DNA from: Bact-08 sp964533215
GTDB taxonomy: Bacteria > Bacteroidota > Bacteroidia > Bacteroidales > UBA932
DNA: 64,000 bases
Reading direction: 5' to 3'
NCBI GenBank assembly: GCA_964533215.1
Contig: CAZHLJ010000007.1
Coordinates: 1-64,000, forward strand
How positions within the stretch are numbered: position 1 is the stretch's first letter; each line of letters opens with the position of its first letter. The notes under the pieces were generated by a model. It did not search any database, was not told the DNA's origin, and was given only the letters and a program-made list of their open reading frames with translations. This document shows, piece by piece, positions 25,942 to 34,763 of this stretch. The translations under genes and the position numbers were made by a program.

Positions 25942-27144
25942 ATGATAAAGTTCGAAGAAGCCCTCAATATTGTCCTCTCCAATAGTATTGATACTGGCAA
26001 CGAAGTTGTCCCTCTCTCTGAGGCAACCGCAAGAGTACTCTCCACATCAGTATATACAGACAGGGATATGCCCCCCTTCAACAAATCTGCTGTTGACGGA
26101 TATGCCTGCCGGAAAGAGGATATTACAGAGGAACTCGTGATGATAGAGAACATTGCAGCAGGCTACTCACCTCAGAGAGTCATCGGCAAAGGAATGTGCA
26201 GCAAGATTATGACCGGAGCGAAGCTTCCTGATGGTGCTGATACGATACTGATGGTGGAGGAGGTTAATGCAGATGACGGCAAGGTCCGTCTGGCAGAAGG
26301 AATGATGCCGAAGAACAACATCTGCCTCAAGGGTGAAGATCTGAAAAAGGGAGAACTGGTTCTAGAGAAAGGTTCCTATATAAAACCTGAACAGATTGCA
26401 ATTCTCGCTGCAATGGGAGTTGCAGAGGTAACAGTCTCCAAACGGCTTAAAATAGGGCTATTGAGCACAGGGGATGAAATTATAGAGCCTGACCAGACGC
26501 CTGACGAGGTACATATAAGGAATTCCAACGGCTGGCAACTCATGGCTCAGATAATCCGCTCAGGTTCGTTGTGCAATTATTATGGCATAGTGAGAGATAA
26601 TGAGAGTGCTCTGCGTGATGCAATTGAAAAAGCTCTGTCTCAAAATGACGTACTTATCCTGACTGGAGGTGTCTCAATGGGAGATTTCGATTTTGTGCCA
26701 TCAATACTTCAAGACCTCAACATGGAAATCCTGTTCGACAAGATTGCTGTTCAGCCTGGCAAGCCAAGCACATTTGCCGTAAAGAGAAATTCTTCCGATA
26801 CTACTGAAAGACAAAAGGTAGTCTTCGCTCTTCCAGGGAATCCGGTCTCCTGCTATATCCAGTTTGAGATGATCATACGACCATTCATCCTCAAATCCAT
26901 GGGGGCAGACCATTCTACTTTCTGGATAGAGATGGCCTCTTCCCAGGATTATACCAGAAAACATACTGAAAGAAAGGCTCTGATACCCGTAAAGGTCGGC
27001 CCGGACGGAAGGTTTTCGATTGTAAGTTACAACGGCTCTGCGCATATTGTTGCACTAAACAACGCCAATGCAATAGCAGAGATTCCAATCGGGGTTTCAA
27101 CCATCAAATGCGGAGACAGGCTCCGGCTCTTTTTCCTTCAATAA
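25942..27144 (+). CDS. moeA: Molybdopterin molybdenumtransferase
   Basis: A 400-residue cytoplasmic enzyme inserting molybdate into adenylylated molybdopterin, the last general step of molybdenum cofactor synthesis. Motifs: PPFNKSAVDGYACR (about 35-48), IMTGAKLPDGADTI, the MoaB/Mog-like domain with LSTGDEI and LTGGVSMGDFDFV, and ALPGNPVSCYIQFE, followed by the C-terminal MoeA beta domain. Full length. No other molybdopterin genes are nearby, so cofactor synthesis must be completed elsewhere in the genome. Its stop overlaps the next start by one base (TAATG). Confidence 0.93.
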   Translation: MIKFEEALNIVLSNSIDTGNEVVPLSEATARVLSTSVYTDRDMPPFNKSAVDGYACRKEDITEELVMIENIAAGYSPQRVIGKGMCSKIMTGAKLPDGADTILMVEEVNADDGKVRLAEGMMPKNNICLKGEDLKKGELVLEKGSYIKPEQIAILAAMGVAEVTVSKRLKIGLLSTGDEIIEPDQTPDEVHIRNSNGWQLMAQIIRSGSLCNYYGIVRDNESALRDAIEKALSQNDVLILTGGVSMGDFDFVPSILQDLNMEILFDKIAVQPGKPSTFAVKRNSSDTTERQKVVFALPGNPVSCYIQFEMIIRPFILKSMGADHSTFWIEMASSQDYTRKHTERKALIPVKVGPDGRFSIVSYNGSAHIVALNNANAIAEIPIGVSTIKCGDRLRLFFLQ

Positions 27145-27854
27145 TGGAGAAGATAATAAGCCATCCTGTAATTGGAGATATTACAATTAAAAAAAGGGTC
27201 GGCAACAAGAATATCAGAATAACAGTCCATCCGACAAATGGAGTAAATGTGTCCATACCTTGGTTTGTGCGGTTTTCAACTGCAGAGAAATTCCTTTCCG
27301 AAAGAGAGGACTGGATAATCTCAAGTATAGACAAGCAGAAGGAGAAGAGAAAAAAGAGGGAGGTTGTCTTGGGAGAGGGCCATCCCTTTTGGACTTTAAA
27401 ACGGGTTGTGGAATTTGCAGAGAAACCGGTAAATGCTGACGGAAAAATTAAGATAGTTGTCTCTTCCAACTCGGGAAGAATAGAATACCCTTGCGGCACT
27501 TCACGGGAAAATCTTGCCAAGGCTATTACCAAGATTCTTCGGTACGATGCTAAAGTGTACCTGCCTGCAAGGGCAAAAGAGATGGCAGACAAATATGGAT
27601 TCAGCTACAACAAGGTTTTCCTGAAAGACAACAAGACAAATTGGGGAAGCTGTTCCAGACTTAACAATATCAACCTAAATATACATCTTATGCGGTTGCC
27701 TCAGGAATTGTCAGATTACGTAATACTGCATGAACTTTGCCACCTCAAGCACCATAATCATGGTGAAGGATTCCACAAATTGCTGGACAAACTCTGCGAC
27801 GGCAAGGAAAAAGTCTACTCTAGGCAACTACGCACGCTACGTACCAATATCTGA
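27144..27854 (+). CDS. YgjP-like M48-type metallopeptidase
   Basis: A 236-residue cytoplasmic protein of the YgjP family (DUF45, related to the WLM/SprT-type minigluzincins). The zinc motif HELCH is at 196-200 with the downstream third ligand in HNHGEGFHKLLD; KTNWGSCSRLNNINLN before it is the family signature. The start at 27144 overlaps the moeA stop by one base and fits the family's N-terminus (IKKRVGNKNIRITVHP). Function of the family is poorly known. A weak hairpin (TCAGTTT 27871-27877 / AAACTGA 27894-27900) follows. Confidence 0.85.
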   Translation: MEKIISHPVIGDITIKKRVGNKNIRITVHPTNGVNVSIPWFVRFSTAEKFLSEREDWIISSIDKQKEKRKKREVVLGEGHPFWTLKRVVEFAEKPVNADGKIKIVVSSNSGRIEYPCGTSRENLAKAITKILRYDAKVYLPARAKEMADKYGFSYNKVFLKDNKTNWGSCSRLNNINLNIHLMRLPQELSDYVILHELCHLKHHNHGEGFHKLLDKLCDGKEKVYSRQLRTLRTNI

Positions 27855-27960
27855 CCTTTCTATGGATCAGTCAGTTTTTTTAAGATTTTTTACAAACTGA
27901 ACAATAATTATTATCAGAGAGATTTTAATTTTTCAGTATTAAAACGAGTTTGTTTTTCAT

Positions 27961-28491
27961 CTATAAAATAATACCAAAACTGAAATTAGCCCTAGGTGAA
28001 ATATAAAAATTTGATTCCTCTGTGTAGAACAGATTCAGCCCAGGGGAAAGCTCAAAGAACATTTTATTCTTAAAAACTCTCTTTAACCCCCAGTTAGGTG
28101 AAATTAAAAATCCAGTATTATTTTTCAGCGTCTCCGAATTTTTCAATGCCCCAAAAATATATTTACAGTCTATTGACAAAAAATTGCCGGAATGAAACAT
28201 TGTACTCTTGCCTGAAAGTCTTCTTTTCTCATAGTTGTAATAATATCTCCCTTCTGCACCAATGAAAGGATTTAATGAATAATGAAATCCCGAAGAGGTC
28301 CAGAGTATTGTTGGCATTATCAAACCTGCCCTTCCAGTCACAGATACCTGATTGTTGAATGAATACTCATAGTTATATGAAACACTGAATGTGCTTAACT
28401 TCAATGAATGGTTGCCGACAACCTGAGAATGTGCAATCATCACCTGACCCAGCGTCAATAATAGGAATAATGACAAGGTTTTAATTTTCAT
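27961..28491 (-). CDS. Putative outer-membrane beta-barrel protein
   Basis: A 176-residue secreted protein: ATG 28491 gives a signal peptide MKIKTLSLFLLLTLGQVMIA cleaved near HSQ. The rest alternates polar and hydrophobic residues in many short strands rich in Tyr, Phe and Gly (VSYNYEYSFNNQVSVTGRAG, FIGAEGRYYYN, FFELSPGLNLFYTE), and ends in FSFGIIL, as small outer-membrane barrels do. I cannot place it in a named family. It stands alone beside the long palindrome at 28592-28925. Confidence 0.55.
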   Translation of the reverse strand: MKIKTLSLFLLLTLGQVMIAHSQVVGNHSLKLSTFSVSYNYEYSFNNQVSVTGRAGLIMPTILWTSSGFHYSLNPFIGAEGRYYYNYEKRRLSGKSTMFHSGNFLSIDCKYIFGALKNSETLKNNTGFLISPNWGLKRVFKNKMFFELSPGLNLFYTEESNFYISPRANFSFGIIL

Positions 28492-28591
28492 CGGATAATT
28501 TTTGTTTGAGAGATTTAACAGTACCAAAATACATATAAAATCTTAAACAACAAAACATTATCAAACAGAATAATTCCACTTATTATTTTTT

Positions 28592-28925
28592 GGATCAAAT
28601 GAAAAAGTAGGTGGAGCAGATTTGGTTAAAATCATAATTGAGCAAAAGTATGGAAAAAGCAGATCTAGGTGTGGAATTTAAAGGATGCTTGCAGGAGAGG
28701 GTTTGGGTACCCACTAAGTAAACGGAGCGTAAGAAAATCGAGTAGCAGACTCGCGAGCTGATATGCAAAAGCATAATTTCGGGGCTGCCTTTGATTTTCA
28801 GCGGAGAGAAGGCGAAGTGGGTAAACTCGGTGCAGCATCCGAAAATCCACACCTAGACTGAAATTAGTCCAGACATTTGCCTCCACCTGAAATTTACGGC
28901 TCCACCAACTTTTCCATTTGATTCC
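28592..28925. repeat. 334-bp imperfect palindrome / candidate structured RNA
   Basis: Nested inverted arms share one centre near 28758: 28592-28617 with 28899-28925 (GGATCAAATG.AAAAGT.GG against its complement), CTAGGTGTGGA 28665-28675 with 28846-28856, GGATGC 28683-28688 with 28835-28840, TACCCACT 28708-28715 with 28816-28823, GAAAATC 28733-28739 with 28793-28799, and an apex TATGC-AAAA-GCATA near 28762-28775. So almost the whole block folds on itself. Readable frames inside it are low-complexity by-products of the palindrome. It may be a MITE-like or REP-type element, or a long hairpin RNA. No TnpA gene is seen. Confidence 0.6.
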
Positions 28926-28956
28926 TTTCCAATTTGATTCCATTAAAGTACTGAAT

Positions 28957-29017
28957 TAAAAAAACGGAAATTGTCACCTGCTTATTAATAGCTAGGTTCC
29001 AATTTCCGTCTGTTTTT
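28957..29017 (-). terminator. Terminator after the small unknown gene
   Basis: ACGGAAATTG (28964-28973) and CAATTTCCGT (29000-29009) form a perfect 10-bp stem with a 26-nt loop, with T-runs on both outer sides, so it can act in either direction. Confidence 0.75.
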
Positions 29018-29075
29018 TAACTAAGGGTATACACCAAGGGATTCACTTGATGTGCTTCCCCATGTGAATCCGAAT

Positions 29076-29348
29076 CTATTTGGCCAGTTTGCTTATTCTT
29101 ACAAACAGTCCGTCTGCTCCCTTTAGAAGATCTTGGTTGATAGCCTTGTAAGAGGCTTTAACACTACCTTTGTCAGGATGATTCACTCTTGTATAAAGAT
29201 TGTTTCTAAGCTCTACTGCATCGCTGATAACCTCTATAGCCTCTTCACTTTTTTTGTCAGGGTTTGTATAGATAAATGCCCAACAATCAGAAATTACCTC
29301 AGTCAGTAAGAAGTCGATATCTTTTTTTACTACTCTTAGATTTGCCAT
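29076..29348 (-). CDS. Small conserved-looking protein, unknown function
   Basis: A 90-residue soluble protein starting at ATG 29348 (MANLRVVKKDIDFLLTEVIS). It looks all-helical, with DCWAFIYTNPDKKSEEAIEV and AVELRNNLYTRVNHPDK as the most distinctive stretches. I do not recognise a named family, though the composition and own promoter (TACCTTTG -7 box, minus strand, 29369-29376) and terminator argue that it is a real monocistronic gene. Confidence 0.65.
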   Translation of the reverse strand: MANLRVVKKDIDFLLTEVISDCWAFIYTNPDKKSEEAIEVISDAVELRNNLYTRVNHPDKGSVKASYKAINQDLLKGADGLFVRISKLAK

Positions 29349-29368
29349 TTGTTTATATTTAATTTGTG

Positions 29369-29376
29369 CAAAGGTA
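29369..29376 (-). promoter_or_regulatory. -7 box of the small unknown gene
   Basis: TACCTTTG on the minus strand, 21 nt before the ATG at 29348 and in the gap after the epimerase stop (29392). No clear -33 box. Confidence 0.55.
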
Positions 29377-29391
29377 TGAATAATATTTAAA

Positions 29392-30543
29392 CTATAACTT
29401 AGAAACGCCAATACCCGGAAGATCGGAGAGGGTAACTTTGCCGTCCACTATCAGCATTCCCTTGAAAACATCGTTAGCAATCAGGAGGTTTCCGTCCAGA
29501 TCAGCCCATTCCGTTTCAGATGCAATCTGTGCCGCAGCCGAAATTGCACACGATGTCTCAGTCATACAGCCAACCATTAGTTTCATGTGAAGGGCTTTTG
29601 CCAAAGAGACCATTTCACGGGCCTCCCGCATACCGGTACATTTCATAAGCTTTATGTTTATGCCATTATATGCACCCTTAAGCTTTGGTATATCAGTAAG
29701 CCTTTGGCAAGCCTCATCTGCAATGATTGGAAGCGGACTGTTTTCTGTCACCCATGCAGTCTCGTCAAGCATCAGCTTAGGCATAGGCTGCTCAATCATA
29801 TTCACATTTTTCTCATTAAGCCAGTTAATCATTTCAAGGGCATAGTGCTTGTCCTTCCACCCCTGATTGGCATCTACACAAATGGTAGTATCAGTAACGG
29901 ACCGGATCGTGTTTATCATCATCTTGTCGGTAGCTTCATCTCTGCCAAGCTTTACTTTGATAACCTTATATGGCGAAGCTTCTCTGGTCTTCTCTTTAAC
30001 CACCTCCTCAGTATCAAGGCCAACCGTAAATGAAGTATTTGGTGTTGTTGCTGGGTTGAAACCCCAGATTTTCCACCATGGTTGTCCCATAATCTTACCT
30101 ACCAGGTCATGCAGGGCAATATCTACGGCAGCCTTGGCTGCACAGTTGTTGATAGCTATCGCATCCACATAGGTGAGGATATCCTGAATTTCAAAAGGTG
30201 AGCTGAATTTTGACAAATCAACCTTCTTGAGGAAATCTATTACGGAAGCCTGAGTCTCCCCAAGGTATGGCGGCATGGCAGCCTCTCCGTAACCTACATA
30301 TCCGTCCCACGCAATTTCCGTCAACACTATTGGGGTTGTGGTTCTGGATGAGTTTGCAATTGTAAAGACATGCCTAAGCTGGGCGTCAAAAGGCTTGAAT
30401 GTCAACACCATGGTTTTACTTCCACCTCTACCTCCCTTCATAAACTTTTCCCCTTTCTGCGCAAAGAGTTCAAATGGATTAAGGATAGTCGCGGCAGCTG
30501 TAAGCAGGCCTGCCGATTTGAGAAATTCCCTTCTGTCAGTCAT
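29392..30543 (-). CDS. L-Ala-D/L-Glu (dipeptide) epimerase, exported
   Basis: A 383-residue enolase-superfamily enzyme of the muconate lactonizing subgroup. The KxK pair is K196/K198 (VIKVKLGR), the metal ligands are D224, E251 and D276 (DANQGW, EQP, DEAC), and the opposite-face base is K298. The late DLDGN (348-352) matches the substrate-binding DxD of Ala-Glu epimerases. These enzymes epimerize L-Ala-D-Glu from peptidoglycan. The N-terminus reads MTDRREFLKSAGLLTAAATI, a twin-arginine signal, so this copy seems to be exported folded. It lies just after an NlpC/P60 gene, the partner that releases the dipeptide. Confidence 0.9.
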   Translation of the reverse strand: MTDRREFLKSAGLLTAAATILNPFELFAQKGEKFMKGGRGGSKTMVLTFKPFDAQLRHVFTIANSSRTTTPIVLTEIAWDGYVGYGEAAMPPYLGETQASVIDFLKKVDLSKFSSPFEIQDILTYVDAIAINNCAAKAAVDIALHDLVGKIMGQPWWKIWGFNPATTPNTSFTVGLDTEEVVKEKTREASPYKVIKVKLGRDEATDKMMINTIRSVTDTTICVDANQGWKDKHYALEMINWLNEKNVNMIEQPMPKLMLDETAWVTENSPLPIIADEACQRLTDIPKLKGAYNGINIKLMKCTGMREAREMVSLAKALHMKLMVGCMTETSCAISAAAQIASETEWADLDGNLLIANDVFKGMLIVDGKVTLSDLPGIGVSKL

Positions 30544-30544
30544 A

Positions 30545-31768
30545 TTATTTATTGTTTAAGTCTTGATCCGGAAAATACATCGGGTGCTTTTTGATTGAGA
30601 CAATATTCTTGTCCATATCCACATGGTTAAGAATGCGCCTTGCCCTTAGCAACCTGGGAGATCCTTCATAGTAGTTTGCGGCATCCGGCAGAAGAGAGTT
30701 TATTCTCACAGAAGTTGCACTATGCATGAATTCCCCGTTGCCGATATATATAGCCACATGCGATATCCGCTCCTTTTTCTCTTTTGTAGCCTTGGACCCG
30801 AAAAACAGAAGGTCTCCCATTTTCAGGCTGTCAATGCCATTGCTGATGTCTACGCTGTCCCCAGTGTGACCTTGTTGGGAAGCATCTCTGAGAAGAACTA
30901 CCCCATTAAGGAAATATGTTGTCTTAGTAAAGCCTGAACAATCCATCGCCTTAATTGAAGTGCCACCCCACATATATGGAAATCCCAAGAACTTGCGACC
31001 TGTCGCAATAATGTTTTCAGCAACAAGCTGACGGCTATCCAGCCACTTTACGAAATCCTCGGCATGAGCCTTGGGAACGAAGGCATTTTTCCCATTTGGA
31101 AGTATAACCTTGTAATAGTTTCCTTGAACTCCATCTGCACGGACAATATTGCCCATGACTCCATCCTGAACTACACCGGCAGTTTCTGATGCACCGTCAC
31201 GGAAAAGAGTGTAGTAGGCAGTGATTATCAACCTTGGAGAAGAGCTCCATGTCTTAAACTCCTGCTCATTCATCGGCTGGATGCTGTTTGATGTCACCCA
31301 GGCAGTATACCCTTCGGGAGTAATGGCTCGTGTCCACCCACCCCTGTTTTCCAGAATTCTAAGCGGCATACCCATAGTTGTCTGAGTGGCAGATTCTCCG
31401 TCATAGTCCGGGTCATACCTGAAATTGATTACAGACAAGGATGTTATACCGTAAGTCTTATCTCCGAGTGCCGGATCCGGAAGGACAACCATGCTGTCCA
31501 ACACATTGATATTCTTTCCTGCAAGAGCCTTAAGGAGAGCCTCTTTGGCAGCAGCTTCGGTCGTAGAACCTCTCAAGACAATTTTCTTAGTATCATCTGA
31601 TATCTCAAGCCTAGCCTCATAGGTTTTAACTCTGCGGTCGGGAGCATATTCAGATTTGACCCCTTTGGACACCATGTCAAACTGTTCCTGTATCTCCTTG
31701 CTTTTGGGGCCAATATTGCATGAGGCCAACACAAAGAGAGACAGAGCAATAAAAAGAACATTTTTCAT
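30545..31768 (-). CDS. NlpC/P60 peptidoglycan peptidase lipoprotein with SH3 domains
   Basis: A 407-residue lipoprotein (ATG 31768, MKNVLFIALSLFVLASCN, lipobox Cys17). A short N-terminal domain is followed by two SH3b-like domains (about 100-165 and 180-235) and an NlpC/P60 catalytic domain (about 245-385) with Cys277 (MDCSGF), His337 (ISHVAIYIG) and His349. The layout is that of YkfC-type gamma-D-glutamyl-L-diamino acid endopeptidases, which free L-Ala-D-Glu from murein peptides. It is followed by the dipeptide epimerase gene with no gap to speak of, and preceded 29 nt upstream by the GHL10-like gene: a likely muropeptide-recycling operon. Confidence 0.9.
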   Translation of the reverse strand: MKNVLFIALSLFVLASCNIGPKSKEIQEQFDMVSKGVKSEYAPDRRVKTYEARLEISDDTKKIVLRGSTTEAAAKEALLKALAGKNINVLDSMVVLPDPALGDKTYGITSLSVINFRYDPDYDGESATQTTMGMPLRILENRGGWTRAITPEGYTAWVTSNSIQPMNEQEFKTWSSSPRLIITAYYTLFRDGASETAGVVQDGVMGNIVRADGVQGNYYKVILPNGKNAFVPKAHAEDFVKWLDSRQLVAENIIATGRKFLGFPYMWGGTSIKAMDCSGFTKTTYFLNGVVLLRDASQQGHTGDSVDISNGIDSLKMGDLLFFGSKATKEKKERISHVAIYIGNGEFMHSATSVRINSLLPDAANYYEGSPRLLRARRILNHVDMDKNIVSIKKHPMYFPDQDLNNK

Positions 31769-31797
31769 TATATAAGTTTTTAGATTAGGCATTCAAT

Positions 31798-33315
31798 CTA
31801 TTTGAATTTAACAGCTTTACTCTCATTGTAAAGTCTATCCAAAGCTGAAAGATAGTATTCATATCCGGTATTCCCTGCAGAAGGAAGAGAGATTTCATCC
31901 TCTCCTGTCAAGGCCACAATCGCATCACCTCTGCTGAAATCTACAGACTCACCTTTTTTGAATTTGTATATTGCATGGTAATAAACGGGAAGCCTACCAT
32001 CATTGGATTCGTTAACTTTTCCATTTTCCCATTTGAATTTCAAACAATCTCCCTTACGAACCATTCTCGCACCGACAGGAGCAGCAGGAGCTAATGTGCT
32101 AAAACCTCTTAATGCAGGAACCAATGCGGGGTTTTTGTACAGGGATTTCAGCACAGGGTTTATTCCAAGCCTGTTATCCTTCATGTTCTTCGCATTGAAA
32201 TAGCAGACCCCTTGATAAACCTTCATCCCCCTAATTATATCTGCCTGCTTTCTTATCTCCTCGGCAGATCTCCATGCAGGTATTTTTGCCTTTTTCTCAA
32301 GACGATAGGTTCCAAGTCCTCCATATAGAGGAACTCCTGCAGAGTTGTCTCTCCACCATTTTGCAAGAGTGTTGAAATCTGCATTTTCATATCCTATATT
32401 GAAGTACAATTGCGGCAAGATATAATCCACCCATCCCCTCTCCATCCAAAGAAGAATGTCCGCATGTAGGTGGTCATAATTTGTATAACCATAGCTTTTA
32501 GTATCAGAACCTCTGGGGTCCTCCCTTAGATTTCTCCATACTGCATAAGGACTTATTCCAAATTTCACATATGGCTTTACAGACTTTATTGTATCTCTCA
32601 GCATCTTCACCACCATGTCGACATTCTCCCTTCTCCATGCCATTTTTTCTTCCGGCCTATATCCCCTGGAATATTTTGCAAACGAGCGTGCATCATCAAA
32701 ATCGTTGTTTGGATAGAAATAGTCGTCAAAATGAATTCCGTCCAGATCATAGCGAGTAACAATATCCTTAATGACCTTTGCAAGAAACTCCCGGGTTTCC
32801 GGACAGGCGGGATCGAAGTAAAGCTTTTTACCATACTTTACAAATATCTCCGGATTTTTTCTATACATATGGTCAGGTGCAATATCCTTTAGATTTGCCG
32901 TATCCTGGCTGACTCTGTATGGGTTGAGCCAGGCATGCAGTTCCATTCCCCTTTTATGCGCCTCTTTTATTGCAAAAGCGAGAGGATCATATTCCGGATT
33001 GGGCCTTTTCTTCTGATCTCCTGTAAGATATATAGACCAAGGCTCATATTCTGACTTATAAAAGGCATCTGCGGCAGGTCTTATCTGAAGCACTACAGCA
33101 TTGAAATTCATTTTTTTGAACAGGTCCAGATAAGCTATAAGTTCTTTTTGCTGTTCCTTTGAGTCTAGTCCAGGCTTGGATGGCCAGTCTATATTGTTGA
33201 CTGTTGCTATCCAGACTGCTCTCAATTCATGTTTTCCGTCATATTGGGCATTTGCAAAGGTGCTCAAAAAAAGAGATGCAAGAAGTGCTGCCAGGTTTGT
33301 TATTTTTCTCATCAT
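31798..33315 (-). CDS. GHL10-type (DUF187) secreted glycoside hydrolase-like protein
   Basis: About 505 residues with signal peptide (MMRKITNLAALLASLFLSTFANAQ). The body is the family-10-like hydrolase domain (PF02638, YngK-like): LRAVWIATVNNIDWPSKPG, NFNAVVLQIRPAADAFY, LHAWLNPYRV, DLDGIHFDDYFYP and VDYILPQLYFNIGY. The C-terminal 100 residues look like a fibronectin-type appendage. Some relatives act on denuded or unusual glycans of the cell wall; activity is not proven by sequence. I use ATG 33315; further upstream lies the divergent promoter. First gene of the operon with the NlpC/P60 and epimerase genes. Confidence 0.85.
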   Translation of the reverse strand: MMRKITNLAALLASLFLSTFANAQYDGKHELRAVWIATVNNIDWPSKPGLDSKEQQKELIAYLDLFKKMNFNAVVLQIRPAADAFYKSEYEPWSIYLTGDQKKRPNPEYDPLAFAIKEAHKRGMELHAWLNPYRVSQDTANLKDIAPDHMYRKNPEIFVKYGKKLYFDPACPETREFLAKVIKDIVTRYDLDGIHFDDYFYPNNDFDDARSFAKYSRGYRPEEKMAWRRENVDMVVKMLRDTIKSVKPYVKFGISPYAVWRNLREDPRGSDTKSYGYTNYDHLHADILLWMERGWVDYILPQLYFNIGYENADFNTLAKWWRDNSAGVPLYGGLGTYRLEKKAKIPAWRSAEEIRKQADIIRGMKVYQGVCYFNAKNMKDNRLGINPVLKSLYKNPALVPALRGFSTLAPAAPVGARMVRKGDCLKFKWENGKVNESNDGRLPVYYHAIYKFKKGESVDFSRGDAIVALTGEDEISLPSAGNTGYEYYLSALDRLYNESKAVKFK

Positions 33316-33349
33316 TAGACAAATAGAGTTAAAGCACAATATATCTAGA

Positions 33350-33366
33350 CAAAGATAGTATATTTG
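33350..33366. promoter_or_regulatory. Back-to-back divergent -7 boxes
   Basis: TATCTTTG on the minus strand (33350-33357) serves the GHL10-like gene and TATATTTG on the plus strand (33359-33366) serves the YhcH gene at 33383. The boxes are one base apart, so RNA polymerase can occupy only one at a time. Confidence 0.7.
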
Positions 33367-33382
33367 CATTAAAATTTACAGT

Positions 33383-33829
33383 ATGATTTTAGATTCAATA
33401 AAAGGTTTCGAGAGATACCTAAGCCTCCATTCCAAGTTTGAAAAAATGTATACCTACATGCTGAAAAACGATCTCCACAAGATGGCTCCTGGAGAATATT
33501 CAGTTGTCGGAAAGGATATATATTTCACAATCTGGGAAGGAGAGGGAAAAGGACTTGAAATTCCTCAGCTTGAGGTACACGACTCATATATAGACATACA
33601 TATCCTACTAGAGGGTAGTGAAACTATAGGAATCCGAGACAGAAGCAGATGCAATGGCGAAAACATTCCTTACGATGAGGCCAAGGATATTGCATTTCTG
33701 GATGAGACTCCAGAGAATTTTGTAAATATGGGTCCGGACAATCTCGCCATCATCTTCCCCCATGATGCTCATGCACCACTCATTGGTGAAGGAAAAATAA
33801 AAAAGGCAGTCTTTAAAGTGAAGATGTAG
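33383..33829 (+). CDS. YhcH/YjgK/YiaL family protein
   Basis: A 148-residue cytoplasmic cupin-like protein (DUF386). HDSYIDIHILLEGSETIGI and the late IIFPHDAHAPLIGEG carry the metal-binding residues of the family (two early His plus Glu, one late His). Members such as YhcH are linked to sialic acid and sugar acid metabolism as anomerases or epimerases; no sialic acid genes are seen here. Its stop overlaps the next start (TAGTG). Confidence 0.88.
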   Translation: MILDSIKGFERYLSLHSKFEKMYTYMLKNDLHKMAPGEYSVVGKDIYFTIWEGEGKGLEIPQLEVHDSYIDIHILLEGSETIGIRDRSRCNGENIPYDEAKDIAFLDETPENFVNMGPDNLAIIFPHDAHAPLIGEGKIKKAVFKVKM

Positions 33830-34755
33830 TGGAAAAGCGCTACAATTCCTATGTAGGCTATTTCAAGGAGAGATATGGCAAAAGGCTCCAGAAGATAGTC
33901 ATTGACGCGGGCTTCTGCTGTCCCAACCGCGATGGCACCATTTCCACCGGAGGCTGCACCTATTGCGACAATGCTGCATTTCATCCCTCATATAGCACTC
34001 CCGACAAATCTATCTTCAGTCAGATTGAGGAGGGAATGGACTTCCACAAAAAAAGATACCGTACCACTACTGATTACCTAGCCTATTTTCAGCCTTACTC
34101 CAACACTTATGCTCCACTGGAACATCTGAAATCTTTATACGAGGAGGCCCTTGCCCACCCCTCTGTTGCCGGACTTGTAATAGGAACAAGACCCGACTGC
34201 GTGGACGAGAAGAAGCTTGATTACCTGGCACAACTATCCAAAGAGACAATAGTTATAATAGAATACGGCATTGAATCCGTTTACGACAGGACACTCAAAA
34301 GAATAAACAGAGGTCATACATACCAGCAGGCAGTTGATGCTGTCAACGAAACTGCCAAAAGAGGCATAAATCAAGGCGCTCACTTCATATTCGGTCTACC
34401 GGGTGAATCCAGGGACGAGATGATGAAAACAGCATCTGAAATAAACAAGCTTCCACTTCAGTCAGTAAAATTTCACCAGCTTCAAATTGTAAAAGGTACC
34501 GCTATGGAAAAGGAGTTTCATGAAACTCCTCAGGACTTTGTCCAATTTGAGCTGGACCAATACATTGACTTTTTTGTAGATTTTCTGGAACTGCTTAAAC
34601 CTGATATTTTCATAGAACGATTTGCCGGTGAGGTACCGCCTCGTTTCGTCAACAGCACTCCATGGGGCAGAATACGTAATGTAGAACTTCTCAGAATGTT
34701 GGAAAAGCGTCTTGAGGAAAGAGATACTTATCAGTCTAAACTATATAATCCATGA
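33829..34755 (+). CDS. TIGR01212 (YhcC-type) radical SAM protein
   Basis: A 308-residue cytoplasmic radical SAM enzyme. The [4Fe-4S] ligands are C31, C43 and C46 in CPNRDGTISTGGCTYC, the longer-spaced pattern of the YhcC/Elp3 relatives; GIESVYDRTLKRINRGHTY and FIFGLPGESRDEM are further marks, and PRFVNSTPWGRIRN is close to the C-terminus. Its function is not known. The start is GTG 33829, overlapping the YhcH stop by one base. It converges on the metallopeptidase gene with an 8-nt gap and no visible terminator. Confidence 0.9.
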   Translation: MEKRYNSYVGYFKERYGKRLQKIVIDAGFCCPNRDGTISTGGCTYCDNAAFHPSYSTPDKSIFSQIEEGMDFHKKRYRTTTDYLAYFQPYSNTYAPLEHLKSLYEEALAHPSVAGLVIGTRPDCVDEKKLDYLAQLSKETIVIIEYGIESVYDRTLKRINRGHTYQQAVDAVNETAKRGINQGAHFIFGLPGESRDEMMKTASEINKLPLQSVKFHQLQIVKGTAMEKEFHETPQDFVQFELDQYIDFFVDFLELLKPDIFIERFAGEVPPRFVNSTPWGRIRNVELLRMLEKRLEERDTYQSKLYNP

Positions 34756-34763
34756 TTTAAAGT

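Noticed and set aside
28595..28943. Two overlapping minus-strand reading frames (85 and 92 codons)
   Set aside because: Both lie on the long palindrome, have no signal or domain pattern, and are by-products of its repeat structure.
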